DNA of 64,000 bases, from positions 2,561,501 through 2,625,500 of the forward strand of contig NC_017098.1 in assembly GCF_000242595.2 (NCBI RefSeq), given 5' to 3'. This stretch comes from Spirochaeta africana DSM 8902. Lineage in GTDB: Bacteria > Spirochaetota > Spirochaetia > DSM-27196 > DSM-8902. Below the pieces are notes generated by a model, which had not been told where the DNA came from, did not search any database, and worked only from the letters and a program-made list of their open reading frames with translations. Shown here one piece after another: positions 17,022-25,793 of this stretch. A program made the translations under genes and the position numbers. The stretch's first letter is position 1, and each line of letters opens with the position of its first letter.

Positions 17022-17094
17022 TCTTCCCCCCTTGTAATACAAGTATAGCAACACCCAGTACGGAGAACAACAACCAGGTGACCTGGTGTGGTCA

Positions 17095-17250
17095 AACAGA
17101 ATCGGCCTGAGACAGCAGATTCTCCAGGTCCAGGGGGGGGTGTTATGGCGAGTTCGCCTTCGCGGGTGAGGGGCCATTCGGCCGGGGGGCGGTCGCGGTA
17201 GAGTTCGAGGCCGTTGCCGGTGGGGGGGGGGCGACACGGCTTTTTCAGGT
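17095..17250 (-). pseudogene. Decayed C-terminal fragment of a VOC (glyoxalase-like) gene
   Basis: The minus strand encodes GNGLELYRDRPPAEWPLTREGELA, the signature end of catechol-dioxygenase-like VOC proteins (D-P-x-G-N-G-I-E-L-Y). No N-terminal half precedes it and the frame has G-run slippage (runs of seven or eight G). The same protein family is represented by a second remnant at 18290-18486. Confidence 0.6.
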
Positions 17251-17267
17251 GTTGAGTCCGAATTCTG

Positions 17268-17585
17268 TCAGGTGTGGAAAAGTACCATCTCTTCAGGAAC
17301 ATCCTTCCTGGGTGTGCGTGGATGAACTTTGATTTCCACATCGAGATCCAACTGTGCAAGGTATTTTATCAACGTGGACAGCTTGATATCACCGCGAGCT
17401 TCGATCCGCGAAATTGCCGGCTGAGAAAAACCTTTCATGTCTGTTTGTTTCACCTTGTATTGCTCGCGTAGTTCAGCAAGATTGAGTGCCAGCAATTCAC
17501 GCTCGTATATTTTATCCGAACGAGCAATAGACTCCTCGGTCATCCCTTCTTCCATTGCATGCATCGCATCATTGACTATCCCCAT
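17268..17585 (-). CDS. higA: HigA-like antitoxin (XRE helix-turn-helix)
   Basis: 105 residues. A helix-turn-helix spans residues about 50-80 (KVKQTDMKGFSQPAISRIEARGDIKLSTLIKYLAQL), as in XRE/HigA antitoxins, with an N-terminal helical extension that could bind the toxin. It lies 15 bp downstream of the toxin gene, the toxin-first order typical of higBA. Expected roles are neutralising HigB and repressing the operon through the palindrome at 17978-17993. Confidence 0.85.
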   Translation of the reverse strand: MGIVNDAMHAMEEGMTEESIARSDKIYERELLALNLAELREQYKVKQTDMKGFSQPAISRIEARGDIKLSTLIKYLAQLDLDVEIKVHPRTPRKDVPEEMVLFHT

Positions 17586-17600
17586 ATCGTATTCCCTCCG

Positions 17601-17960
17601 TCAGCGTGACTCCAGATATTTCTCATATAGATTTTCCGCTTGAGTAATCAGGTTCTGGTAGAATCGTTTGTTCTTCGATCCTCCTTTCACGGCTCCTGTT
17701 AGAAGTAAACAGACCCGATCGCCGGTGAATATAAACACAATCCGATATTTCCTTCCTTGTGCCTGTATCCGCAATTCCTTCAGATTCGCGTACTTGCTTC
17801 CTTTGAGAGTATCCACATACGGACGTCCCAATGCCGGGCCTTTTTCAAGGAGTAATTTGACGTAAGCACGAACAGCTTCCTGCACCGGTGCAGCTTGCAT
17901 CTTGAACCACTCAAGGTACTCGGTAGTACTCTGCAGCAGCCGTTCATCGCTTTTCCCCAT
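17601..17960 (-). CDS. higB: HigB-like toxin (RelE superfamily, DUF891)
   Basis: 119 residues, standard length. RelE-fold features are present: the LKGSKYANLKELRIQAQGRKYRIVFIFTGDRVCLLLTGAVKGGSKNK segment is diagnostic of the HigB/phage Gp49-like group, which cleave mRNA on the ribosome. The Lys/Arg-rich strand (ELRIQAQGRKYRI) and the GAVKGGSKN loop contain the usual catalytic basic residues. Followed by higA. TATTAT lies 4 nt before the ATG. Confidence 0.87.
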   Translation of the reverse strand: MGKSDERLLQSTTEYLEWFKMQAAPVQEAVRAYVKLLLEKGPALGRPYVDTLKGSKYANLKELRIQAQGRKYRIVFIFTGDRVCLLLTGAVKGGSKNKRFYQNLITQAENLYEKYLESR

Positions 17961-17977
17961 TCAGATAATATAACACA

Positions 17978-17993
17978 GAAGTAATATAACTTC
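17978..17993. promoter_or_regulatory. Palindromic operator upstream of higB
   Basis: GAAGT-N6-ACTTC is a perfect 5-bp inverted repeat 18 bp upstream of the higB ATG, in an AT-rich promoter region. TA pairs are usually autoregulated by the antitoxin, so this is the likely site. Confidence 0.5.
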
Positions 17994-18026
17994 AAAGTAA
18001 TACCTCGTGCTCGTGATTGAATTGCG

Positions 18027-18186
18027 GCAGGGAGCCCGCAGGGCTGACCCCGCAGCAGCCGCCAGGCTGCGAGGAGGCCGGAGCGCCCAACGGGCGTACG
18101 CAGTAGCTCGGCGGTTCAGGCGCGTAGCCCGGACCCAGCCCGACCAAGCGCGCCGGGGTCGCGGGCATGGGGGTTAGCAGGATGGA
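18027..18186. repeat. Dispersed GC-rich repeat, family 2, copy 1
   Basis: About 160 bp, highly similar to 20630-20800 (shared core: gcagggagcccgcagggct, cgcagcagccgccaggctgc, gaggaggccggagcgccc, gggcgtacgcagtag). Contains internal complementary arms such as GCCGCCAGGCTGC and a GGGCGCTCC/GGAGCGCCC-type palindrome. It fills most of the gene-free stretch 17994-18289. Confidence 0.85.
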
Positions 18187-18289
18187 TGCCACAGCCTCCC
18201 TGATGGAACACCCATCAGTGTTACCTTACTCTACCCAATTGGCAATGGATATCTGAGTGAGAAAATCCGCCCTCCCCTGACAAAACCGG

Positions 18290-18486
18290 TCAGTCCTGAT
18301 CGGCTGCGGCCAGCAAGCTTTCCAGGTCCAGGGGGCGGGTTGTCATGGCGAGTTCGCCTTCGCGGGTGCGGGGCCATTCGGCCTGGGTGCCGTAGCGCTG
18401 GGTCAGGGTAAAGCCGAGGATGCCGCACCAGAACTCGAGGGCCCGGTCCAGGTCAGCAACCTTGAGGTGCGCCCATACCGTACAGC
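18290..18486 (-). pseudogene. VOC-family gene with an internal deletion
   Basis: The minus strand encodes HLKVADLDRALEFWCGILGF, the first beta-alpha unit of a VOC/glyoxalase protein. This runs directly into EWPRTREGELAMTTRPLDLE, the protein's C-terminal end. The central 80 or so residues with most metal ligands are missing. There is no good start codon. The end segment matches the remnant at 17095-17250, so two relatives once lay on either side of higBA. Confidence 0.65.
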
Positions 18487-18498
18487 GTTGGCTCTCCG

Positions 18499-20538
18499 TC
18501 AGCGCTGTTCCAGCTGCTGCTTGAGCCAGGTTTCGGCTTCGGCGGGGGTGCTGAAGGCGGCGCAGATGTCCTGAACACCGGCGTCGGCAAATATACGCTG
18601 CAGCTGCAGGCGCTTGAGGCGGCTGCCGGCAACGTTGGCGTTGGCGACCATGCCGTGGCTGCGGTTCCAGGTGAACGAGTCGTGGACGATTTCTTCCACC
18701 TCTGCACTGGCGGTGTCCCATTCCTGCATGTCGGTCAGCAGTCCCCAGGGCGAGCCGAGCGCTGGCTGCACGGCGGTCTGGAAGTCGGCGATGTAGCTGC
18801 GGGCGTCCTCCGGTTTCCAGCTGCCGCGAATGATTTCGCGCATGATGCCGGCGGGCTGGTCCAGTTCAAAGATGTAGGGCTGAACTGCCTGGCTTACGGT
18901 TGATACCCCGCCGCGATACAGCACACGTGTCATCTCATCGGTAGCCTCGGCAACGGCGTCGACTGCATCGCGCAGGTCCTGTCCCTGTTCGCCAATCCCC
19001 TCTACCCGCTCCAGCAGTCCGGCGGCTTCGCTGGAGATTGTCTGTACCGATGCGACCATGCGCTCGCGGCCCTGATCCATCTCGGCCGAGGCACTGGCGA
19101 CCTCGCTGGTGAGTTCGACCATGCGGTGCAGGGCGGTGGTTACCTGTTCGCTGCCGTTGGCCTGCTCCTGCATTGCCAGGTTGATCTCGCGCTCGCGGTC
19201 GTTTACCTCGGCGATGATGCCGGTCAGGTTCTGCATGGCCTCGCGGGAGGCGGAGCTGGCCTGAACACAGGAGGTAATCCTGTCGGCCACGTCTTTCAGA
19301 TTTTTGGAGATGGTGGTGGATTGTCCGGCAGCGTTCTCGGCGAGTTTGCGGATTTCCTCGGCCACCACCGAGAATCCGCGGCCGGCAGATCCGGCATGGG
19401 CGGCCTCGATGGCAGCATTCATTGCCAGCAGGTTGGTCTGGGCCGCGATTCCCTGCAGTACGGTGTTGGCTTCGCCCAGGCCGACCGAGGCAGCGGCAAT
19501 CTGCTGCACCAGGGTGTCGACCTCGGCCATGCGTTCGCTGCCGGTACGGGAATGCTGGTCCAGCACCGAGAAGCGTTCCGCGTTGGCGTCCAGGGTGCTG
19601 CGCAGGGACTTGATGTTGGCCACCATCTGCTCGACCGCGGCGGAGGCTTCCTCCACCATGGCTGACTGATCCTGGATCAGGTTTCCCAGCGAGCCGATAG
19701 AGCGGCTGATCTGCTCGATGACGGCGCCGCTGTCCTCGGCTTCGCGCGACTGGGCAGCAACGGCGCGGCGCATGTCGGCTATAGCATCCTCGATATACCG
19801 GGTACCGGTACGCGTTACCGACATGCGGCTGAGGATTCGATCCTCGAGCCCGGCCAGTTCCTGCAGGATGTCACGCATGGTGCGGGCGTCCTCGCCGGCG
19901 GTGCGAACCGCTTGCTGCAGCAGCCGGTCGGCTGCCGTGTGATGCCCGGAGGGTTGATCAGCCGGCAATGCAAGGAGTTCACGATCAAGCTCGCGGCTGC
20001 GCCGCAGCCGTACATCCACGCCGCAGACCCCGACAGCGGCAGCACCATCGAATACCGGTACGGCGGCGGTGGTCATCAGCACCGGGGTACCGTCCAGCGA
20101 ATACTCGAACGGGTCCAGAAGGATCGCCTGTCGGGTTTCCAGGGGCTGCCGATAGAATTCCTCGCGTTCGACATCGGGAATGCTCATGACTGCCGCACCC
20201 TGGGCAGAACGGTAGACATACACTGATGTGTGGTCGGTCTGCCCGGCACCAGGTTCAAAGGCGGCCCAGACACCAAAAAAATCGGGGTTCTGTGCCAGCA
20301 GGACTTCCATCTGCTGCTGCAGTTCCCCCTGGCGTCGCCACGGCAGCACATGGGGCTGCATCTGTGCAGCAGCGGTTACCGCCTGCTGCACGGTACGGTA
20401 CTCGGACAGCACGGCATCGCGCAGCCCGGCGGTGTGCGCCCGCAGGCTACGGACGGTGCCGACACGCAGGCGCCACAGCAGGATTCCCAGGACCAGGGCT
20501 ACAGCCCATCCGAGAATTCCGGTAAGTACTATTATCAT
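18499..20538 (-). CDS. Methyl-accepting chemotaxis protein with Cache-like sensor and extra C-terminal domain
   Basis: 679 residues. One N-terminal membrane segment (about 3-24); a PDC/Cache-like sensor region (about 60-190, [25 protein letters not shown]); helical linker; MCP signalling domain (about 250-545) with the hairpin tip [15 protein letters not shown] that binds CheA/CheW. A C-terminal 120-residue domain follows (about 555-679, W- and D-rich) and resembles SpoIIAA/STAS-like folds; most MCPs lack it. Only one membrane span is seen, so the Cache region may be cytoplasmic, which is odd for that domain. Flanked by family-2 repeats. Confidence 0.88.
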   Translation of the reverse strand: MIIVLTGILGWAVALVLGILLWRLRVGTVRSLRAHTAGLRDAVLSEYRTVQQAVTAAAQMQPHVLPWRRQGELQQQMEVLLAQNPDFFGVWAAFEPGAGQTDHTSVYVYRSAQGAAVMSIPDVEREEFYRQPLETRQAILLDPFEYSLDGTPVLMTTAAVPVFDGAAAVGVCGVDVRLRRSRELDRELLALPADQPSGHHTAADRLLQQAVRTAGEDARTMRDILQELAGLEDRILSRMSVTRTGTRYIEDAIADMRRAVAAQSREAEDSGAVIEQISRSIGSLGNLIQDQSAMVEEASAAVEQMVANIKSLRSTLDANAERFSVLDQHSRTGSERMAEVDTLVQQIAAASVGLGEANTVLQGIAAQTNLLAMNAAIEAAHAGSAGRGFSVVAEEIRKLAENAAGQSTTISKNLKDVADRITSCVQASSASREAMQNLTGIIAEVNDREREINLAMQEQANGSEQVTTALHRMVELTSEVASASAEMDQGRERMVASVQTISSEAAGLLERVEGIGEQGQDLRDAVDAVAEATDEMTRVLYRGGVSTVSQAVQPYIFELDQPAGIMREIIRGSWKPEDARSYIADFQTAVQPALGSPWGLLTDMQEWDTASAEVEEIVHDSFTWNRSHGMVANANVAGSRLKRLQLQRIFADAGVQDICAAFSTPAEAETWLKQQLEQR

Positions 20539-20629
20539 CTACAGCCTCCCCTCTCGGGTTCATCATACTCAGTTGGCCGTCGCTCTGCAAGATTGGAAGT
20601 CTGGCTCCTCCGTTACGCGGCAGGGATGT

Positions 20630-20800
20630 GCAGGGAGCCCGCAGGGCTGCCACCGCAGCAGCCGCCAGGCTGCGAGGAGGCCGGAGCGCCCGTCGGGCGT
20701 ACGCAGTAGCCCGGCGGTTCAGGCGCGGAGCCCGGAGCCAGCCCGACCGCGCGCCCCGGGGTTGGGGCGGCGCGGGGGACATGGCGGTTGGCAGGATGGG
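20630..20800. repeat. Dispersed GC-rich repeat, family 2, copy 2
   Basis: Second copy of the element at 18027-18186, in the same orientation. It occupies most of the gene-free stretch 20539-20840 between the MCP and hcp genes. Copy 2 has GC-rich additions near its right end (ccccggggttggggcggcg). Confidence 0.85.
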
Positions 20801-20840
20801 GACGGCCCGCGCGGGGCCGCCCGGAATCCGCTGTCGGAAA

Positions 20841-22568
20841 TCAGGCGCCCTGCATCATGGCGGCAACGTCCTCGGCGACGTCGCCGACGGGTTTGATGTT
20901 GAAGTTTTCTACCAGGACCCTGGCGACGTTGGGGGAGAGGAAGGCCGGGAGGGTCGGGCCGAGGCGAATGCCTTTGACGCCGAGGCTGAGCAGGGCGAGC
21001 AGGACGGCGACGGCTTTCTGTTCGTACCAGGCGATGTCGAAGGAGATGGGCAGTTCGTTGATGTCGTCGAAGCCGAAGGCTTCCTTGAGCTTGAGGGCGA
21101 TGACGGCGAGGGAGTAGGAGTCGTTGCACTGCCCGGCGTCCAGGACGCGGGGGATGCCGTCGATGCTGCCGAGGTTGAGTTTGTTGTAGCGGTACTTGGC
21201 GCAGCCGGCGGTCAGGATAACAGCGTCCTGCGGGAGGGTTTCGGCGACCTGGGTGAAGTAGCTGCGGCCTTTCTGGCGGCCGTCGCAGCCGCCCATGACG
21301 ACAAAGCGCTTGATGGCGCCGCTCTTGATGGCGTCGACAATCTTGTCAGCCAGGGCGAGGACCTGGTCGTGGGCGAAGCCGCCGATGATGCTGCCGGTTT
21401 CGATCTGGGTGGGCGGGGGGCAGATTTTGGCTTGTTCAATGATGGCCGAGAAGTCCTTGCGGCCGTCTACTGCTTCGATGTGGGGGACGCCGGGGTAGCC
21501 GGCCATGCCGGTGGTGTAGATGCGCTCGGCATAGGAGGGGCGCACGGGAACGATGCAGTTGGTGGTCATAAGGATGGGGCCGTTGAACGAGGCGAATTCC
21601 TTGTCCTGCTGCCACCACGCTCCCCCGTAGTTGCCCACGAAGTGCTCGTACTGCTTGAATTTGGGGTAGTAGTTGGCCGGGAGCATCTCGGAGTGGGTAT
21701 AGACATCCACCCCGGTGCCTGTGGTCTGCTCGAGCAGCTGTTCCATGTCCTTGAGGTCGTGGCCGGAGATAAGGATGGCGGGGTTGTCGCGGGTGCCGAT
21801 GTTGACCTCGGTGATCTCGGGCTTGCCGTAGGCGCTGGTGTTGGCGGCATCCAGGGTGGCCATGGTGGTGACGGCGGTCTCGCCGGTTTTAAGGGCAAGG
21901 GCGACCAGCTCGTCGAGGGATTTGTCCTGCAGGGTGGCGGCCAGGGCTTCCAGGATAAACTCCCAGATGCGCTCGTCGCTGTGGCCAAGGACGGCGGCGT
22001 GGTCGGCGTAGGCGGCGATGCCCTTCAGGCCGTAGATGATCAGCTCCTTGAGTGAGCGCAGATCCTGGTCGGGTTCGGAGAGGACCCCGATGCTGCGGCT
22101 TTTGTTGAGCCAGTCGGCCGGGTCGGCGGCCCAGGTGACCGCGTCGTGCTGCAGCAGCCCGGCGGCCGGCAGCGGGGAGAAGGCGGTGGTGCCCGTGGTG
22201 TCCGTGACGTCTGGTGTTGCTGTGGCGGCGTCGCCGGGTGCGGCGCTTGTCGCGCTCGAGGAGCCGGTGGTGCGGGCCAGGGTGTCGGCCAGTCGGGTGC
22301 GGCGGTTCAGTGCCTCGCGGATCAGGGCGATGATCCGGTCGTCGTCGAAGTTGGCGTTGGTGATGGTGGCAAACAGCCCGCGGGCGGCGAAATAGCCGGT
22401 GTCGTTGATGGTGTTGCGCTGCCCGGTGGCCAGGGCCTGTGCGGCCAGGCCTTTCAGGGTGTAGATCAGCAGATCCTGATAGCCGGCGGTTTCGGGTTTC
22501 TTGCCGCAGACCCCTTTTACATCGCAGCCGGTGTTTTTGGCGGCTTCCTGACATTGAAAACAGAACAT
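20841..22568 (-). CDS. hcp: Hydroxylamine reductase / hybrid cluster protein
   Basis: 575 residues from the ATG at 22568, where the conserved N-terminus [15 protein letters not shown] begins. Cys3, Cys6, Cys15 and Cys21 (CX2C-X8-C-X5-C) bind the proximal iron-sulfur cluster, in the spacing of the class I (anaerobe) type. Cys ligands of the hybrid cluster occur in the C-terminal half (for example [12 protein letters not shown] and [10 protein letters not shown]). Hcp reduces hydroxylamine and NO and protects against nitrosative stress. An Ala/Thr/Ser-rich insertion (about residues 115-150) is not part of the usual fold. Divergent from the fatty-acid operon. An FNR-like palindrome sits at -41.5 of a likely promoter. 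Confidence 0.95.
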   Translation of the reverse strand: MFCFQCQEAAKNTGCDVKGVCGKKPETAGYQDLLIYTLKGLAAQALATGQRNTINDTGYFAARGLFATITNANFDDDRIIALIREALNRRTRLADTLARTTGSSSATSAAPGDAATATPDVTDTTGTTAFSPLPAAGLLQHDAVTWAADPADWLNKSRSIGVLSEPDQDLRSLKELIIYGLKGIAAYADHAAVLGHSDERIWEFILEALAATLQDKSLDELVALALKTGETAVTTMATLDAANTSAYGKPEITEVNIGTRDNPAILISGHDLKDMEQLLEQTTGTGVDVYTHSEMLPANYYPKFKQYEHFVGNYGGAWWQQDKEFASFNGPILMTTNCIVPVRPSYAERIYTTGMAGYPGVPHIEAVDGRKDFSAIIEQAKICPPPTQIETGSIIGGFAHDQVLALADKIVDAIKSGAIKRFVVMGGCDGRQKGRSYFTQVAETLPQDAVILTAGCAKYRYNKLNLGSIDGIPRVLDAGQCNDSYSLAVIALKLKEAFGFDDINELPISFDIAWYEQKAVAVLLALLSLGVKGIRLGPTLPAFLSPNVARVLVENFNIKPVGDVAEDVAAMMQGA

Positions 22569-22603
22569 GTTCACAGCATTCCTCCACAGAATTTTGATGA
22601 TAC

Positions 22604-22651
22604 AGCTGCAGTATACGGGAGTGGTGCCGGGCGCGCCGTAACATGTGTTAC
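22604..22651 (-). promoter_or_regulatory. hcp promoter with a CRP/FNR-type operator at -41.5
   Basis: GTAAC-ATGT-GTTAC (22638-22651) is a perfect palindrome of the 5-N4-5 build used by CRP/FNR-family regulators. A -10 box TATACT occupies 22615-22610 on the minus strand, giving a predicted start near 22603. The palindrome centre is then 41.5 bp upstream, the classic class II activator position, and no good -35 box is present. HcpR or another NO/redox-sensing family member is the natural candidate. Confidence 0.65.
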
Positions 22652-22697
22652 ATGGGTAGCATTGGTGATATTCCGACGAATTTGGCAATCTGTCGAT

Positions 22698-22720
22698 TTA
22701 CTCGGCCAGTGACCGAGTAA
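22698..22720. promoter_or_regulatory. Palindromic operator 1 of the fatty-acid operon
   Basis: Perfect 8-bp arms TTACTCGG and CCGAGTAA separated by 7 bp, immediately upstream of the -35 box. Half-sites TCGG and CCGA are shared with operator 2. Confidence 0.7.
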
Positions 22721-22723
22721 AGG

Positions 22724-22759
22724 TTGACACGTCGGTCGATAACCGACTAAATAAAATCC
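22724..22759 (+). promoter_or_regulatory. Promoter and operator 2 of the fatty-acid operon
   Basis: TTGACA (22724-22729), 18-bp spacer, TAAATA (22748-22753), then 6 nt to the ATG at 22760. A second palindrome, GTCGGT-CGATA-ACCGAC (22731-22747), fills the spacer exactly, so a bound protein would exclude RNA polymerase. No Shine-Dalgarno precedes the ATG, which suggests a leaderless transcript. TetR-type lipid regulators use similar operators, but no regulator gene is nearby. Confidence 0.7.
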
Positions 22760-23719
22760 ATGGATATGGATATGGAAAAATTTGCACCGCAAGACTGGGC
22801 GCTGATCCTGGGGGGATCCAGCGGATTCGGGCTGGCAACAGCCAAAAAGCTGAGCGCTGCCGGTCTCTCGGTTTGTATAGTCCATCGCGACCGCAAGGGT
22901 GCGATGGCTCGCGTAGAGCAGGAGTTTCAGACGGTACAGGATGCCCTGCATCCCGGCGCGCAGTTTCTGGCGCTGAACCTGGATGCCCTGAGTCGTGAAG
23001 GTATAGCCACCACTCTGGCGGCGATGCAGGAAAAGTCTGACGGCAAGGTACGGGTGCTGCTGCACTCGATCGCGTTTGGCAACCTGAAGCCGATTGCGCC
23101 GGTGGCCGACACCGCGCAGCGCGAGAACGATGCCCTGCTTGAGCAGCTGGCCCGGAAGCTGGGCAGCTCGAAGGATACCCTGCAGAGCACCCTGAGCGAT
23201 CTGCTGGCCGAGGGTCATGATGCCCTGTCGGCACTGGTCCCGCCGGTGTACGGCGAGAACCTGATCGAGGACGAGGATATGGCACGCACCATCTACAGCA
23301 TGGGCACCAGCCTGCTGACCTGGGTACAGCAGGTCTTTGCCGCCGGGATGTTTGCCGACGATGCGCGGGTTTTCGGTCTGACCAGCGAGGGCAACGATAT
23401 CGCCTGGCGCGGCTATGCTGCCGTGTCGGCGGCCAAGACCGCCCTGGAGTCGGTGTCGCGCTCGATCGCGGTGGAGTTTGCCCCCTACGGGATCCGCTCC
23501 AACATCATCCAGGCCGGGGTTACCGACACCCCTGCCCTGCGGGCCATCCCGGGCAGTGGTGCCATGAAGGCCGCAGCCCGCATGCGCAACCCGTTCGGGC
23601 GCCTGACCACCCCGGAGGATGTTGCCAACGTAATAGCACTGCTGAGCCGACCCGAGGCTGGCTGGATCAACGGAAGCCTGATCCGCGCCGACGGAGGGGA
23701 ACATATTGCTTCAGCCTAA
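22760..23719 (+). CDS. Enoyl-ACP reductase-like short-chain dehydrogenase (FabI type)
   Basis: 319 residues, longer than FabI (about 260). The Rossmann start is LILGGSSGFGLATAKKL, similar to the variant glycine motif of enoyl reductases. The catalytic pair is Tyr-x6-Lys in GYAAVSAAKTALE, the FabI/FabL spacing (classical SDRs have Tyr-x3-Lys). The C-terminus GWINGSLIRADGGEH is typical. It would reduce trans-2-enoyl-ACP in each elongation round. A charged insertion (about 115-165) accounts for the extra length. First gene of the operon; in-frame ATGs also lie at 22766 and 22772. Confidence 0.8.
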   Translation: MDMDMEKFAPQDWALILGGSSGFGLATAKKLSAAGLSVCIVHRDRKGAMARVEQEFQTVQDALHPGAQFLALNLDALSREGIATTLAAMQEKSDGKVRVLLHSIAFGNLKPIAPVADTAQRENDALLEQLARKLGSSKDTLQSTLSDLLAEGHDALSALVPPVYGENLIEDEDMARTIYSMGTSLLTWVQQVFAAGMFADDARVFGLTSEGNDIAWRGYAAVSAAKTALESVSRSIAVEFAPYGIRSNIIQAGVTDTPALRAIPGSGAMKAAARMRNPFGRLTTPEDVANVIALLSRPEAGWINGSLIRADGGEHIASA

Positions 23720-24734
23720 TCTGTACCTGCATGGTGTCGGGCACTTTCATCCCGACACCGTACTGGACAACCGGTTTCTCGAGGAGCTGGACATTGGCAC
23801 CAGCGATGCCTGGATCATGGAGCGGGTCGGGATCCGCACCCGGCGCAGCGTACTGCCGCTGGATTACATCCGCCAGACCCGCAATGCCGATCCGCGTGCG
23901 GCACACGAAGCGGCTGACTACAGCAATGCCCAGTGCGGCGCTGCTGCCGCCCGCGTGGCGCTGCAGCGGGCCGGAATCGGCCCGGATCAGATCGGGATGG
24001 TGATTGCCGGGGGCTGCTCCCCGCAGTACAGCATCCCGGCCGAGGCCTGTACCATTGCCAATGAGCTGGGGGTTGCTGCCCCCTGTTTCGATCTGGGGTC
24101 GGCCTGCTCGAGCTTTGCTGCCCAGCTGGGGTTTTTGAGCAAGATGCAGCCCGATGCCCTCCCCGACTACATCCTGACGGTGAATGTGGAGAACACCACC
24201 AAAACCGTAGATTACACCGATCGCAACACGGCAGTGCTGTGGGGCGACGGGGCGGCGGCAGCGGTCGTATCGACCCGGCTGCCGGGGATCGCGGCTATAC
24301 GCCACAGCCTGCTGCATTCCGATCCGACTGGCTGGGACAAGGTTTATATTCCCAGCGGCGGGCATTTTGACCAGAACGGTTCAGCGGTTCAGGGGTTTGC
24401 AATCCGCAAGAGCGGTGAGTGCCTGAGCGAGCTGCGCCCCCATCTGGAGCGCCCGGATTTCTGGTTTATCGGGCATCAGGCCAATCTGCTGATGCTGCAG
24501 AAGGTGGTAGCACGGGCCGGCATCGATCCGGCGCGTCATTTATATAACGTCGATGCCTTCGGCAACTGCGGCGCCGCCGGAGCACCCGGGGTGCTGTCGC
24601 AGAACTGGGAGCGGCTGGCGGCCGGGGACGAGGTGGCCCTGGCGGTGGTCGGCTCGGGGTTGACCTGGGGGGCACTGGCCCTGCAGGTGCTGGCGGCACC
24701 TGGCGGAAATCGGGACAAAAAGGAAACACGATGA
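23706..24734 (+). CDS. 3-oxoacyl-ACP synthase III-like protein (FabH type)
   Basis: 342 residues from a TTG start (23706) with GGAGGGG 6 nt upstream; it overlaps the reductase gene by 14 bp. The catalytic triad of FabH enzymes is complete: Cys134 (GSACSSF), His257 (FIGHQAN) and Asn287 (GNCGAAGAP). It should condense an acyl-CoA with malonyl-ACP to start a fatty-acid chain. The opening YLHGVGHFHPDTVLDNRFLEELDIGT marks a FabH-like subgroup distinct from housekeeping FabH, so the primer may differ from acetyl-CoA. Confidence 0.88.
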   Translation: MLQPNLYLHGVGHFHPDTVLDNRFLEELDIGTSDAWIMERVGIRTRRSVLPLDYIRQTRNADPRAAHEAADYSNAQCGAAAARVALQRAGIGPDQIGMVIAGGCSPQYSIPAEACTIANELGVAAPCFDLGSACSSFAAQLGFLSKMQPDALPDYILTVNVENTTKTVDYTDRNTAVLWGDGAAAAVVSTRLPGIAAIRHSLLHSDPTGWDKVYIPSGGHFDQNGSAVQGFAIRKSGECLSELRPHLERPDFWFIGHQANLLMLQKVVARAGIDPARHLYNVDAFGNCGAAGAPGVLSQNWERLAAGDEVALAVVGSGLTWGALALQVLAAPGGNRDKKETR

Positions 24735-25315
24735 AATACGCAGATTACTTACAGAAGTCCTCACTGAACAAAGAGGAGATTATGGCCCTGGCCTGGGGCA
24801 GCCTGGTCGAGGATCCGCCCGAGGGCGGGCTTGCCTGCCTGCCGGCCCCGCCGATGCTGATGATCGACCGGATTCCGGTGATCGAGCATGACGGCAACCG
24901 CGGCCGCATTGTGGCCGAACAGGATGTACAGCTGGATGCCTGGTTCTTTCAGTGCCACTTCCGCAACGACCCGGTGCAGCCGGGCTGTCTGGGGGTCGAC
25001 GCGGTCTGGCAGCTGATCGGGCTGTATGCCGGGCTGCGCGGGGCGCAGGGCTACGGCCGCGCCCTGGGGATCAAGGAGATCGAGTTCCAGGGGCAGATCC
25101 GGCCCCATAACGAGGTGGTGCGCTACGAGGTAGCCATCCGGCGCTATGCCGATCTGCCGGCCTCCGGCAGTGCGGTGGCGATCGGCAATGCCGAGGTGTT
25201 TGTCGATGACGAGCTGATCTACACCATGAAAGATGCCAAGGTCGGTATCTTCAAGGGGATTCAGTACGCCGATTATCCGCACCACAGCCCGCAGTCGCGG
25301 GGAGGGAAGATGTAA
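24731..25315 (+). CDS. fabA: FabA-type 3-hydroxyacyl-ACP dehydratase/isomerase
   Basis: 194 residues, slightly longer than E. coli FabA (172). The active-site signature is clear: His76 in FQCHFRNDPVQPGCLG and Asp90 in GVDAVWQL, 14 residues apart as in E. coli (His70/Asp84). Asp rather than Glu, and the PVQPGCLGVDAVWQL stretch, mark FabA rather than FabZ. FabA dehydrates 3-hydroxyacyl-ACP and can isomerise trans-2 to cis-3, the entry to anaerobic unsaturated fatty acids. Start overlaps the FabH stop (ATGA). FabA is best known from proteobacteria, which makes it notable here. Confidence 0.88.
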   Translation: MKYADYLQKSSLNKEEIMALAWGSLVEDPPEGGLACLPAPPMLMIDRIPVIEHDGNRGRIVAEQDVQLDAWFFQCHFRNDPVQPGCLGVDAVWQLIGLYAGLRGAQGYGRALGIKEIEFQGQIRPHNEVVRYEVAIRRYADLPASGSAVAIGNAEVFVDDELIYTMKDAKVGIFKGIQYADYPHHSPQSRGGKM

Positions 25316-25316
25316 T

Positions 25317-25793
25317 ATGGCTGAGTATCAGGGAGAGAAACTGAGTCCGCAGCGTCTGCTGGAGCTGCTGCCGCAGCAGCGTCCGTTTCGCTTTGTAGAC
25401 GAGATCGTCGCCGTAGATGAAAAGAGCATCCACGGGCGCTACACCTTTCGCGAGGATGAGCATTTTTATCAGGGACATTTCCCCGGCAACCCGATTACCC
25501 CCGGGGTAATCCTGCTGGAGAGCATGTGCCAGGTCGGGGTTGTCTGCCTGGGGATCTATCTGGTCGGACTTGAGCTGCCGCCGGAGGAGCACAGCAACTG
25601 GCTGACCCTGTTCTCGGACGCCGAGGTTGAGTTCAGCCGCAGCGTGCTGCCCGGGGACACCGTGGACATCCGCGGCGAGCTGCTGTTCTGGCGCCGCCGC
25701 AAGCTCAAGGCCCGCGTTACCATGACCAATCAGCACGGCGAGGTTGTCGCCACCACGACAGCATCCGGAATAGGAGTGAAAAATGTCGAATAA
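25317..25793 (+). CDS. fabZ: FabZ-type 3-hydroxyacyl-ACP dehydratase
   Basis: 158 residues from the ATG at 25317, one base after the fabA stop; a longer frame starting inside fabA is rejected. The hot-dog fold signature YQGHFPGNPITPGVILLESMCQ holds catalytic His54 and Glu68, the same numbers as in E. coli FabZ. It dehydrates 3-hydroxyacyl-ACP to trans-2-enoyl-ACP. Having FabZ and FabA together suggests a split between saturated and unsaturated branches. Confidence 0.9.
   Translation: MAEYQGEKLSPQRLLELLPQQRPFRFVDEIVAVDEKSIHGRYTFREDEHFYQGHFPGNPITPGVILLESMCQVGVVCLGIYLVGLELPPEEHSNWLTLFSDAEVEFSRSVLPGDTVDIRGELLFWRRRKLKARVTMTNQHGEVVATTTASGIGVKNVE

Noticed and set aside
20628-22055. Long plus-strand open frame opposite hcp (475 codons, Gly/Val/Ala-rich)
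   Set aside because: It is the complement of a well-conserved hcp gene. High GC keeps stops rare on the opposite strand; there is no family similarity.
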